This document shows positions 23,096 through 34,263 of a DNA stretch of 64,000 bases, one piece after another. Positions within the stretch are counted from its first letter, which is position 1. Each line of letters starts with the position of its first letter. The translations under genes and the position numbers were made by a program. The stretch is from Silene conica (taxonomy: Eukaryota; Streptophyta; Magnoliopsida; Caryophyllales; Caryophyllaceae). The stretch lies in NCBI GenBank assembly GCA_029255685.2, contig CM055317.2, positions 68,251,460 through 68,315,459 on the forward strand. The letters run 5' to 3'. The notes under the pieces are model-generated. The model saw only the letters and a program-made list of their open reading frames with translations, was not told where the DNA came from and did no database searches.

Positions 23096-23103
23096 TATAA
23101 ATA
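23096..23103 (+). promoter_or_regulatory. TATA box of the small MULE-borne gene
   Basis: TATAAATA lies 69 bp upstream of an ATG at 23172, with a CA-rich leader between. The 5' side (about 23020-23090) has three AATGTTACCGTTA-like repeats. Confidence 0.65.
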
Positions 23104-23171
23104 GTGGTTTTTATGTTCATTGTAATCGCAACAACACACCTTATTCACTACTAAAATTCAAAACTATTAAG

Positions 23172-23646
23172 ATGGTTTTCACAAACGTTCAAAAAAACAG
23201 AGCTTATCAGCTAAGGATCGATCTTATCGCTACGCAGTTCCCGGTGCTAGTGTCTCGCCTTGAACTAGTCATTCCAAGTGACACTGTGTGGGGGCATGGT
23301 AGAAAATCCTCCAATTGACAACCTTTTTAACTTCCTACACGGTAACCCCAACATCACTCCGGCTGTTACCGACGAGGATGTTTCTGATGAAACTGTAACT
23401 GAGAAGATGTGGGAGTTTCGCAGGTTAAACAGTGATTTCCTTGTCTATATTGAGCGTATACTAACCTTGATAGACTACGCAACACTATCAGATTTATGTG
23501 CCGGTAGAGTGTTCAACCTAGGAAATGTCCAACTGCGCGTTTTAATGTTATATGATCGATACGTGGCTAGCCAACCTGAAGAAATTGAAGATGGAGATTA
23601 CGAAGGAGATATGAATTCTTCATCTTCATCATCCGAAGATATTTAA
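23172..23646 (+). pseudogene. Small acidic protein gene within the MULE, unknown function, one-base frameshift
   Basis: ATG at 23172 follows a good TATA box by 69 bp. Its frame stops at about 23320. The adjacent frame, open from 23296 to the TAA at 23644-23646, runs on for 117 codons. The switch falls at a run of five G (about 23290), so one extra G is the simplest cause, and the ancestral product would be about 158 residues. The protein is mainly helical-looking with an acidic tail (EEIEDGDYEGD) ending in a Ser/Asp run (SSSSSSEDI). No known domain was recognised. It lies between the transposase and PMD genes, so it may be a regular passenger of this MULE family. Confidence 0.55.
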
Positions 23647-23856
23647 GTTCTGTAAAACTATGTTTTAATTACGATTTATGTTTGATGTGTTTTAATTAAT
23701 TCCGATGTAAGCTATGTTTTGATTAAGTTACTATTAATAAAAATCTATTTCAATTAAAAAAACCTACGAGTTCGTAATAAATATTAAAATATCCATACAT
23801 AAAAAACTAAAAAAGTCCGTACATAAGAAAACAAATAAAGCCCATACATAAGATAA

Positions 23857-25893
23857 CTAAAAAAGTCCGTACATAAGAAAACTACGGGTGTCATCACCAT
23901 CATCATCACCATCATCATCATCATCATCAGCATCAGCAACAACGTCCTCAACGTCTGGCTTTGTTATAAAGAACCGCTCCATCTCATTCACCAAGTACCG
24001 CACGTACGTCCACTTTCGGTCGGGGGCTGACTGTAAATCTCCAAGAAATAACGAGTAACAGCTTGGCCAACCTCTGGCTCCTCGCTGAAAGGGAGTGAGC
24101 GCATCTGAACACGCCGTGCAGGGGGTAGAAGTATGGGTGAGAAATCTTGTTATACTAGCTCATGCAGCGTAGATTACACTGAAACGGCAACAAAGCCCGG
24201 TCATGACGGTGCCTCAACACAAGCTCAGCCTCTTTCAAACCCCAATCCAAATCAGCACTATCACCGTACGACAGCCTGTAACCCTGAGACGGCTTTGCTG
24301 GACGCATCTTGACAGCTAGATACCGCATATAGAGTTCAGGATAACCTGAACATAATCGTACTGACGGAGACACCTCTTAGGCTGGTACGACTCCACTATA
24401 TCCAGAAACCTAATCACGCCCGTGTAGAGCGAAGTACGACAAGCCCTGTGTGGGCTAACACGGTAATGGAGCCACGAGACGCGCTCCGCCCTCAGCCCGT
24501 CCAACCTCTTCCTTTGCTGGTCCAACAATGCTGCATCTCCCCTAAACCTAGGAACCCGTGCCCAAGCCTCGACAAGTGGTCGTCCCTCAACATAATATCT
24601 CGAGTGAGGCCTGAATGTCGGAAAGTACTTGTAAATCCAAGTCTGAAGCAACGACAAACAACCGCTAACCCCAGCTGCCTCCCTACGCGAAGCCATCCCC
24701 AACTGTCGGTACAGGTACGCCAATGTCGCGGCCCCCCAAGCATAGCCGCCGATATCATCTAACTCATCGAACAACGACAACATACGAGCAACAACCCTAT
24801 CACTGGACTTGTCGGTGAACAAAGTCTGTCCAACCAACAACATCATGTAAGCGCGTACGGAGTCATGCTGGCTCCCCTTCTCCGCAAGCTCCATCAACTT
24901 ATTCACCAAAATCCCACCACCCTTGTAAAAGGGTGCTCTCACGTCCTTCACGTCCATGCCGAACAACGCCGCCAACTTCCCCTTCAGACCAATCTCCCCC
25001 CTCCTATGACCCTCGTCCATAACCCTAGCGCCATCCACCTATATGCCGAGGATCATGTGAACGTCGTGCAACAGTATCGTAATCTCACCAAACGGCATAT
25101 GAAAAGTGTTGGTGTCCGGCTGCCACCTCTCAACGAACGCACTGATAAGGTTCTCATCCAACCCGGTGGTCAAAGAGGACCTAAGATGATCAAGCCCGGT
25201 CTCGACAACTCTCGCCATCACCGAAGAACGAATCTTCATCTTCTCCAAAGCACCCGGCCTCTCGTAGCACAAAAGCCACGATCTCACGGTACCCTGATCC
25301 GTCCAACTACTACGAGCTACGTGGCCACCGAAGCTACGTATGACACTAACTACAGACGGACCCCCCTCAACCGGACCGGTAAGACGCCAGGAAAGATCCG
25401 GAGTCTTCTTCCTCCCCCCCGTGCTACTAGAGGCACCCTCCACAAATGGCCTATATCGGCCGCTACCATCACGTACCACCATCTTATGTGGTCGATCAGC
25501 TGCCCCCTCGTCCAAAAAGTGGGAGTCGTCCAACTCCTCCTCCTCCTCATCGTCGTCATCATCAACATCATCATCATCATCCTCCGGGGTTAAAACCCTA
25601 AACTGCTTCACCTCCTCGTCCTCGGAACTACTAACTCGGTCCCTGAAAAACGCTCTCGGTAGCTGAAGCTCGTCCTCGGGAGTAGGGTCGGGAGACCTTA
25701 TTAGGAGACCATTTCCCCTACCCCTACCCCTACCCCTACCCCTACCCCTACCTCTACCTCCCCTACCTCCCCTACCAGGCCGTGGCGCTGCTGCAGCTTC
25801 TGATTCTATCGGGACACGCCGCTTAGACCCCGTCACTCTTCGGCCTGCCGTACGACCAATTGTAGTCATGATATCATCTTCACTGTAAGACAT
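23857..25893 (-). pseudogene. Plant mobile domain (PMD, MAIN-like) gene inside the MULE, interrupted
   Basis: ATG at 25893, preceded by AAATACAG, which looks like a splice acceptor for a 5' untranslated exon. The N-terminus is disordered: a Gly/Arg repeat (RGRGRGRGRG, residues about 45-60) and an Asp/Glu run (residues about 105-120). Then comes the PMD core: LISAFVERWQPDTNTFHMPF, GEITILLHDVHMILGI, then TAG at 25036-25038. The same frame continues VDGARVMDEGHRRG through GGYAWGAATLAYLYRQLG and CLSLLQTWIYKYFPTFRP to RFLDIVESYQPKRCLRQYDY, near 24330. The tail is spread over shifted frames to an Asp/His-codon-rich end and a stop at 23857. PMD proteins act in heterochromatin silencing or remain TE passengers; here the element context favours a passenger. 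Confidence 0.8.
23880..23940. repeat. (ATC)n microsatellite encoding an Asp-rich PMD tail
   Basis: ATCACCATCATC-type triplets on the plus strand. On the minus strand they read as a run of Asp codons with a few Gly, which suits the acidic PMD C-terminus. Confidence 0.7.
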
Positions 25894-26213
25894 CTGTATT
25901 TACGAGATTAGAATAACGTTAAAATAATATAATTAAACAAATTGTATTAATAAACTAACATAATAAAAAATAAAATAAAAAATACACAAAATTATTAAAA
26001 TTAAACAAATTTTTATAAATACTAAAATAATACAAATAAAATCAAAATTAAACAAAATTAACAACTTAAATAATATAAATTATCCATTTAAATACAAAAT
26101 TAACAACTTTTTATACAATTACATACAAAATTAAAAACGTTTAATGGTAAAATATAACATTTAACTATTAAAATTGAAAATATACGGTTAAAACAAAAAA
26201 AATCCAAACTATA

Positions 26214-26469
26214 GGACATGTGGATTTCACTTCCAAACCAAGGAAGGACGTGAAATCCACACGTCTATACTGGTATTAGACGTGAGAAACACACGTCCAA
26301 CACCACCATGGACGTGCTAAACTCACGTCCTCACCCCACATAGACACTAAAATCACACGTCATCACCCCACTTAGACGTGCGCACCTCACATCCATACCC
26401 ACCCTAAACGTGCGTTTTTCACGTCCATACCCACCCTAGACGTGTGCACCTCACGTCCAACCCCCTCCC
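26214..26469 (-). repeat. Right 32-bp-period array, inverted relative to the left one
   Basis: Eight units start at 26214, 26246, 26278, 26310, 26342, 26374, 26406 and 26438, exactly 32 bp apart. Each has a (G/A)GACGTG...CACGTCC palindrome. The spacer AAACCAAGGA (near 26235) is the reverse complement of TCCTTGGTTT in the left array (near 20155), so the arrays face each other as inverted repeats. Confidence 0.92.
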
Positions 26470-26586
26470 TCAATCGGAATTTCTACTTTTCTATACTTTT
26501 GATTCATACTTTTGGCTTTTGATTCACAATCTATACAACTTACAACAACAACAATACTAACAACAATGTACATAACAACTAACATC

Positions 26587-26620
<34 letters not shown>
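26587..26620 (+). repeat. (CAA)n microsatellite
   Basis: An uninterrupted run of CAA triplets in AT-rich DNA between the right array and the presumed MULE end. Confidence 0.9.
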
Positions 26621-26621
<1 letters not shown>

Positions 26622-27033
26622 GAACAACACAAATTTGAATCAAAAGTTGAAAAAATAACAAAAACAACAAAAACATTAACAATTAACATTAAAACTAACA
26701 AATCTAACCTAATTAACATTAACAATAACAACAAAAACATAATACAAGTCTAAAATTAAGACTAACAAGTCTAATTAAAAAAAAAATGACTACTGACCTT
26801 TCGTGAGGTGCAGTGGTTCGTCGGTGGTGCGGTGGTGATGCGGTCGTGGTGGTGCTTGCGGTGTTGGTGGTGGTGCGTGAGGTGGGTGGTTGTGGGTGAG
26901 GGGTTTAGGTGGGTTTTGAATTTGAGAGGTTTTGGTAAGACAAAGGGTAAGGTTGGTCTTTTTTTTGAATTTCGTCGACGATTCGTTCTAAAACGTCGAC
27001 GACCTTTCACGATTGGGTATATCATTATACATG

Positions 27034-27862
27034 AGGGATGGCTTCCCGACCCAGATTTTTAGGGTCTGATCCTAACAGGTCGGGTGTCTGAAATTTTAAG
27101 ACCCGCTCGGATATGGGTCGAATATGGGTCTTACATAAAATTTCGGGTCCGGGTCTGGGCCTTAGTATTAGCACCCTGCCCGACCCTTAGACCTTATTTT
27201 ATTTTATTTTTAAAAAAAGAAAAACACACATATACGAACGTTAATAACCTAAATATCACACATATAGACGACTGTTAGTTATCAGTAATATACTATACGC
27301 ATATCCAAATACCTATTAAGACTAATGAGGAAATTGATGAAAATGATAAATTTGAGTATTAGGTAAATGATACTTCCTCCGTTCAAATTATAAGCGCATA
27401 TATGCTTTTTGCACAAATATTAAGAAAAATATTAAAAAATTATTAAAAGTACACTTGGAAGTGTGTAAGATGTGTTTTTATTAATTTAAATGTGTGATGG
27501 TTGATTATAGGTGGGTCATCCAATGACATTTTGTGTAAATAATTGGTGTTCATAAGGATATTTTAGTAATTTGTTTGGCTTTATTAGGAAAGTGGTAGTT
27601 TGAATATGAATGGATTAAAATGGAATATTTGTAGGTTGGATTTGAATGGAGGAAGTATAATTTAGGGAAAAAACTGGTTAGTCAAAGAAAAAAGCAAACC
27701 TTATGGTAAACCCTACCCGGACCTGAACTTTCTGGGTCGGTTATAGATCCATTAATTTCAGACCCTTTAGGATCTGAATCAGGTAAGGGTCCAAGATATG
27801 TGACTCAGTGTCGAGTCTGAGTCTTGCTGAATCCTACCCAGATCCTACCATTGTCAACCCTA
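27034..27862 (-). mobile_element. hAT-like non-autonomous element, copy A
   Basis: On the minus strand it begins TAGGGTTGACAATGG at 27862 and follows copy B (29334-30190) through its length: GGGTCTGAAATTAATGGA, then GGTATTTGGATATGCGTATA, then ACGTATATGTGTG-like steps. The left boundary near 27034 is approximate, since the terminal bases there (AGGGATGGC) are diverged. TATACATG (left) and TTCACAAG (right) are a poor 8-bp match. A Stowaway-like MITE is inserted in it at 27373-27655. There is no coding sequence. Confidence 0.72.
27373..27655. mobile_element. Stowaway-like MITE inside hAT-like copy A
   Basis: 283 bp with terminal inverted repeats CTTCCTCCGTTCAAAT and CTTCCTCCATTCAAAT, flanked by TA on both sides (27371-27372 and 27656-27657). 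This is the Tc1/mariner-type signature. Confidence 0.85.
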
Positions 27863-29333
27863 TTCACAAGAGTCTGTGCAAATGAGCAACCTTTTATTTT
27901 TGCACAAATTAGTCAAGAGTTTGTGCACTCCAGTTTTGGATATAAAAATCATTTATCCTAAGGATTAATTAATTTTTTAAATAACAAATTGAGGGTTCTT
28001 TTTTCACAAATTTCTATAACTAATTTGGATTTTTCTCGAGTTTTTGTCTTAACGTTATCCTTCTCTAACACTCATATATAATACTCGTAATACATAAATG
28101 TGTATTGGTCATAAATTGGCAAACAAAAATACAAATAAATAAATAAAAATTCAACGACATTTTCCTTCAAAGGTGGAAATTTTAGTTTATTTTTGTACGA
28201 ATATTTATTCATTCTTAAATTCTAAAAATTATATAACTAATAAATTATTTAAAAACCGAGTATAGACTTCATATTTAAGAGTACATCTATTTATTAATAT
28301 TCACTGGTATATTTAAAAAATAAAGGTAATATTATATTTTTTTTGGGCTAAGGTAATATTATCTTTAAGTATGATCAAATTAGGGGATAAAGTAGGATGT
28401 TGCGTTGCTCATGAAAATTATTTATTTTTTATTTTTAATCCACATGACGCGGATAACACCTAAATGGGTCAACATAATTGATTAATTTACTCAAACTGAA
28501 TGAGGTAATAGTTACCTATTTAACGTATTTTGAGCGATATGTATCTTGCCTTTTAAGAACAATGAAATTTCAAGTGGTGACATTCACTTAAGTTGTGGTA
28601 TTGTTAATAATTGTATTTTATAACCCGGGGTAAGGGTTGGTCATATATTCGCGTTGGCTTGAGTCAGATTAACCCGGGGTATGGGATGGGCTTGGTAGAC
28701 CTAGAATGAGCCCGGAGTTAGGGGCAACTTGGTTTGAGTCAAGCCCAATAAAGGTGGAATTGGGTCGGGCCTGTGTAGAGTGGAATCGAAATTGTACTCA
28801 GGCAGATCAATGAACGAGTTTAGGGCTAAAGCGGGCTAGGTAGGATTTGTTGACCCTAGCCTCCCTAGTTTTTTACTTGTTGGTATAGGCTGGCTTGAGT
28901 CACGCAGCTGGGTCAAAATCGACCTAATGGGTGGGGTGAGTTCGAGTGGGACGAGTCGGTCCTAAAGTTTAACGAGAGAATTACATAATAACAATTAGGA
29001 AAGGGTACAACTCAATAACCATTTTTATTAATACACCTGTATACATTATACGGAGTACATACCCATTTTATCATTTTTATCGTAATTTAGCTTTTTACTA
29101 ATTTTTTTAGGGACTGTCACTCCAAATACCGACTGACACAAAACCCAATTAGGGGGTGTTTGGCTCACCCATTTTAGATGTGAGGTATGAGTTTGAAACA
29201 AGCTAAACCCATACATTGTGTTTGTTATACATTTTTTACAATTTGATACCATCCGACCACACTACAAACCCAGGCATGAGTTTCTCATATCCAACAGGGA
29301 GATGGATATGAGATTGATACCCATGACCATGAG
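27863..29333. other. Noncoding spacer between the two hAT-like copies
   Basis: AT-rich with no gene. A GC-richer block at about 28620-28990 (repeated AACCCGGGGTA and GGGTCGG-like words) looks like the remains of another repeat, but no termini were found. AGGGGGTGTTTGG at about 29150 resembles a MITE end without a visible partner. Confidence 0.5.
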
Positions 29334-30190
29334 TAGGGTTAACAATGGGTAGGGTTTGGGTAGGGTCCAGCAAAATCTGGACCTGGCCCTAAGTAACATA
29401 CCTTGGACCCATATCCGACCCAGACCCTTAAGGGTCTGAAATTAATGGACCCATACCCGACCCAGGGGGTCTGGGTCGGAATAGGGTCTACCCTAAATTT
29501 TGCTTTTTTTCTTTAACTAAACAATTTTTTCCCAAATTATATCATTTACTTAGTACCCAAATTTATCATTTACATAAATTTTCACATTATTCTTAATGGG
29601 TATTTGGATATGCGTATAGATATTAGTGATAACTAATAAAGGCCGTTTGTATGTGTGTGTTATTTGGGTTATTTACGTATATGTATTTTTTTCTTTTTTT
29701 TACTAAATACTACCTCCTATTCGGGATAAACTTACCTATTCGACATTGGCACAAAATTTAAGGGTTTGATTAAAATAAACATAAAGTATTGTTGTGGTGT
29801 GAGGTGATTGGAGAGAGGATGAGTATTGTGGGGTATTGTTGTGAGTAAGGTGATTAAAATAAGTATAAATTATGAGTATTGTGGCCTTGTGGGGTATTGT
29901 GGTGGAGTGAGTTGATTAAAAAATATATAAAACTTCACCAAAAAACGAAATAGGGAAGGTATTGTGAATTGACAAAAAATGAATTATGGAAGGTTATTAT
30001 GAATATGAGGGAGTACAAGGGTCTAAGGATCGGGTAGGGTCCCAACACCAAGATCCGGACCCGAAATTTTTATATAAGACCATACCCGACCCATACCTGA
30101 GCGGGTCTCAAATATTTAGACCCATATCCGACTGATTAGGGTTCAGACCCTAAGGGTCTAGGTCGGGGATCCGACCCACTGCTATCCCTA
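29334..30190 (+). mobile_element. hAT-like non-autonomous element, copy B
   Basis: It starts TAGGGTTAACAATGGGTAGG and ends so that its reverse complement reads TAGGGATAGCAGTGGGTCGG, giving imperfect 20-bp terminal inverted repeats. Flanks ACCATGAG and CCCATGTG agree at 6 of 8 bases, fitting an old 8-bp duplication. The arms are rich in GGGTC/GACCC words. The inside holds a Stowaway-like MITE (29710-30013) at a different place from copy A's. It is noncoding. Confidence 0.78.
29710..30013. mobile_element. Stowaway-like MITE inside hAT-like copy B
   Basis: 304 bp. The ends are CTACCTCCTATTC and, inverted, CTCCCTCATATTC, flanked by TA (29708-29709 and 30014-30015). The inside has repeated GGGGTATTGTTGTG-type words. 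Confidence 0.75.
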
Positions 30191-30790
30191 CCCATGTGTA
30201 TCAAATTAAACAATAAAATTGAAAAAAGTATAGGAAAAAACAAATGATTTTTCTTTGAGTTTTTGTTTATACATTTAACGATAGATATTTTGATATTGAG
30301 AATTAATTAAAATTTATATAAATAAATATATATACAAATTTTAAATAATATATGAAAATGAAAGAAAAAAACTAGTTTTATGACCCGTGATATTTACGGG
30401 TTTATATGTTTTAGTATTGTTATTTTATCGTATTGTTAAGATTTGTCTGAGCAATTAGTTTATCCATTTAAAAAATATATAGTTTTGACTTTTGAAATAC
30501 TTAAAAGTTATTTAATTAATGCATAATGTTTGATTATTATTCTTTTTTTTAGAATGATAAATTTTGTAGGGTAAAGAGCCTAAAACATACTTTTTAATTA
30601 AATTAAAGGGCATTTTATTTCTTATAAATCATATTTTTTTATAGTAGCACAGTTATGAAGTTTAATAAATGCTAGTCTTAATAATCATCTATATCAATTT
30701 GTCAAAAATCCTAAATTTTAAATTTTGCAAAAATGATAAATTAAGTTAAATAGTAACCTAGTACAAATGGTGAGGGAAATCAAAAAGTCA

Positions 30791-32748
30791 TCCTATTAAA
30801 TAAAAGAACTAAAATTTAAATAAATATGTAGTTAATAACTAAATTTAGGAAAGGAAAATAAATAATTTGTATTAATTCATTTTTGTGTTCGCAACTAACA
30901 TTTTTTTACTTTTATTTTTTATTTAAACGCATGTGACACATGATTTTGATATGACTTTTTAATAACACATGACATAGTAAGATACTTAGTATTGTGTTTT
31001 TAACATCGATGCACAAAAGTGATGAACCTTGATTGATATTTATGTCTATCTTAATTTGATAACAATAATAGAAAAAAAATGATCAAAAGTCCTAAAACGT
31101 ATCCCATCAATTGTTTATATATTTTTGATAGAGACAAAATATGTAAGCAATAATTTTTAATATCCATTTTGTCAATAGAATTGTATCTGCCACTAAGATA
31201 TTTTATTTATCTATTCACATCAAGTTAAGTGTGTTAAGGTTTTAAGTTAATTATATTTTATTTTATTTTTTATGTAAGTTCCATTGTTGGGTTATGAAAT
31301 ATTGATCACATTTTCAAACTTCATCGTACGCGTTTGTTTTGTTCAAATTTAAGGGCTATCAAGATTTGTGGTATTAATAAGATATTTAGTTTTGTCTTTT
31401 TATAATCATATATTTCTTTAATGCAGTTGTCAATCCCGCTGACATGGGCACATGGCATCGTACATTTTCATTTAAGGGTGACGTGTTAGTTTATTAGAGC
31501 ACCAAGAGATATTCTTCTAATTAATTATTTAATTTAATTAATAATTAATAACTAATATATTACCAACATTCTAGAATATTCCGTTTCCACTTCCATATTC
31601 CATCCAAAGGATAATACGGAGTATTACGTTTTCATTAGTAACCATATTAATTTTTGAAATTACATCAGATTATTTGATTATGCTAAAATTATGGAGATTC
31701 TTTCCAAATGCAATGCTAAAATTATGGAGATTATATATGGTGAATAGAGTTAGACCACCAAAGTTATTCTTAGAAATATGTTAGATATAGAAAATACAAA
31801 CTATTATCGGAATATGGCAATGACAATGACAATTGACAATTTTCTTATGAAATATTTTTTGAATTTCCACATTCGTAAAATAATTGACCAAAATGTTAAA
31901 AGAGATTGATGAGAAATAATAGTATTAGGTGGTTGTACAACAACCAATAATGTTTTTTTTTAATAGATCATTATTACTTATTGAAATGGTTGTACAACGG
32001 CCGACCAATTTTTTCATTAGTTTTTCTGCTTATTGATATAGTTTATGTATTTCCTTATATATGTTTATGCATATACATCTTTAAGTAAATTAAAACAAAT
32101 ATGTTTTTAACAAACTTTCGAACTTTTGATAGATATGTGTTCTAACAGACGGGTAATTAAACATTTACAAATTATGAAATAATAAATAAAATGCTCACAC
32201 TTATAATAATTATTAGTTCCCGGTTATTATTATTATAACAAACTTTCGAACAGACGGGTAATTAGACATCTATCAAAAAAAATAATAATAATAATTTAAT
32301 TAAACAATCGTTTTGACCACGATAAACATAAATAAAAGGATTGCAAAAAATGCATAAAAGGTAAAGAAACGCACAAAGTGGTATTTTACTAACATGTTTT
32401 CAACGAGATACCGCTTCTATCACGTTTTTCCGCTAGAAATTAATGTTAAAGGCAATTATATAGGCTAAACTTTTACGTAGTATATAGAAGCATAGGAGTT
32501 GAATGTATAATTTAATTTCCGTTACAAACCAAACTAAACTTTTAATATGAAGTTAAATACTTTCATCATAATGGTTAACAACGACTTAAAATGCATTGAT
32601 TAAGTCTAAATATTACTGATGAGCACGATATAATAGTCATATATCATTAAAAATTTCAAAAATAAATTAATTTATTATATCTTTATGATAAACTATATTG
32701 ATTTAAAGTTTTATATTAGGCCCGTGAATTTCACGGGTTAAAAGCTAG
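30791..32748 (+). mobile_element. Non-autonomous Helitron inserted in copy 1
   Basis: The 3' end is strong: a perfect hairpin CCCGTGAA-T-TTCACGGG (32721-32737), then CTAG at 32745-32748, then T. The 5' end is a candidate A|TCCTATTAAATAAAAG at 30791, placed where alignment with copy 2 stops. ATGTGACACATG at about 30935 is typical of the 5' region of such elements. No coding. Confidence 0.65.
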
Positions 32749-34263
32749 TATTGTACAAATCAATCGATAACTCAGATGATATTTTACAATATTGTATAAA
32801 TAAATGAATAATCTAGTAGTCAATATACATGAATTATGTATTAACCAATATAAAAATGACATGTGTACTAAAATTAAATGTTTTAAGTAGCCTTTTTAAC
32901 TATATTGTAAGCATAAATATTAATAATAATGTACATTTAGCCATTATTCATATCAATAAGATTTATTTTGTCTAACTTGTTAATATAATTGAGATCTTTG
33001 CAACTCCAATTTCATTCTATGAGAACTATTTTTCAAAGGGAGAATGATGAATAAAAAAACAACACATAAAAAAATAAAACATACATTTTAAAGTTTATGA
33101 AATACGTTTTTTTCAGGAAACTAAAAAGAATTAATTATTAACATTGATGTTGTCAATCTTGTAGTTAGTTTATAATATAAAATTGAGGGAAATAGGGGAG
33201 TATTTGTTTAAGCAATTATAGTATTCCCTTCTTCATATAGTTCTCTTTCTCCAATGAATTATCCCTACAAAAAAAATCCATTAAGCACTTAACAACTGAC
33301 AAAATGGTGGAATTTGATTTATTTAATATTACATTATTATTAAATTAATTTAAATTTTTCCTTAAATAATGAAAGAATTAGGACATTGAATAATAAAAAT
33401 ATAAGTATTTTTTACCTTTCAAGAACACAACTCCACAAATATTGATAGCTCCTCAATAACAACAAAACAACATATGTGAATTGAAGTTCAAAAGTGTCAC
33501 AATACTTCATAATCAATAGAACTTAAAAATAATAAATAAACTATTAATTTAACACCTTAATACACTTATTTTACCGTAATACACTTACAATGATAAAAAT
33601 GATTATTTACACATACAATTCTCTCGCTGATAGGGTAAACAAAATACTGGCTTGAATTTTGGATCATAAATGTTGTCGTCCATCAATTATTTATAGCCAA
33701 TTGATGCATTTTATGACTTTTGGACGACTTATATATTATTATCAAATTTAATATATACATAAATATGTAGCAAAGTTTTGTGACTTTTAAACACCGGTTC
33801 TCATTATTAGCAAATTTAATAGACATAAATATAGAGTAGGGAGAAATGAAATGTAAAATGTTTGTTTTAATTATTTTTTCCCTTTTTTATATTTTTATTT
33901 TACAAAATCTACCTTGTATGAGAATTGTTTCATCATTCTTTGCCTTGCCTTTTATTTATATTATATTTATAGATTTATATATGTATTTAATTTAATGAAA
34001 TTATTTCCAATTAAATGAAATTGAGCAAGTATATAACAATAAGACTTAAGAGAAAATCTCACGTATAAACAGTTTAAAATTAAAGTGATTTAAAATATAT
34101 TGCAAATTGAAATATATTCTATTGAGCACCACCACTGCAGCAACAACAACAACAACGACGAAAACAACGCTCAACAATAATTTTCAATAGACTCATTATC
34201 GTGAAATAAATAAATTAAACCATGAAATATAATCCACAACATAGAAACTCATGGGCAATCTTA

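Larger units (their letters stand above)
25894..26798 (-). other. Probable 5' intron of the PMD gene
   Basis: On the minus strand a donor-like AAAG|GTCAGTAG sits at 26798/26797 and an acceptor-like AAATACAG ends at 25894, immediately before the PMD ATG. If spliced, the 900-bp intron contains the right 32-bp array. This mirrors the left array inside intron 1 of the transposase gene. The splicing is inference. Confidence 0.4.
19672..27032. mobile_element. Mutator-like element with transposase-OTU, a small gene and a PMD gene
   Basis: The visible body of a MULE whose left terminus lies beyond the outer retrotransposon and so outside the window. Contents in order: transposase-OTU gene (+), small acidic gene (+), PMD gene (-). 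The two outer genes converge. Two 32-bp-period arrays (19909-20228 and 26214-26469) are inverted relative to each other and mark symmetric subterminal regions. The right terminus is not defined; 27032 is where a hAT-like copy begins. Terminal inverted repeats and the 9-bp duplication expected of MULEs could not be checked. The PMD gene might instead be a neighbour picked up later, but it lies inside the inverted arrays. Confidence 0.72.

Noticed and set aside
24448-25666. Long plus-strand frames opposite the PMD gene, including a Ser-rich run
   Set aside because: They are antisense shadows of the biased PMD codons (Asp/Glu and Gly/Arg runs) and show no domain.
25715-25765. Interstitial telomere repeat
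   Set aside because: The CCCCTA run differs from the plant telomere unit (CCCTAAA), and on the minus strand it reads as Gly-Arg codons within the PMD N-terminus.
26771-27062. His/Pro-rich and Trp/Val-rich frames on both strands
   Set aside because: They come from GGTGGT-type simple sequence near the MULE end, with no conserved domain. At most this is a 5' untranslated exon of the PMD gene.
29046-29252. 68-residue minus-strand frame
   Set aside because: Short, low-complexity surroundings, no splice or domain support.
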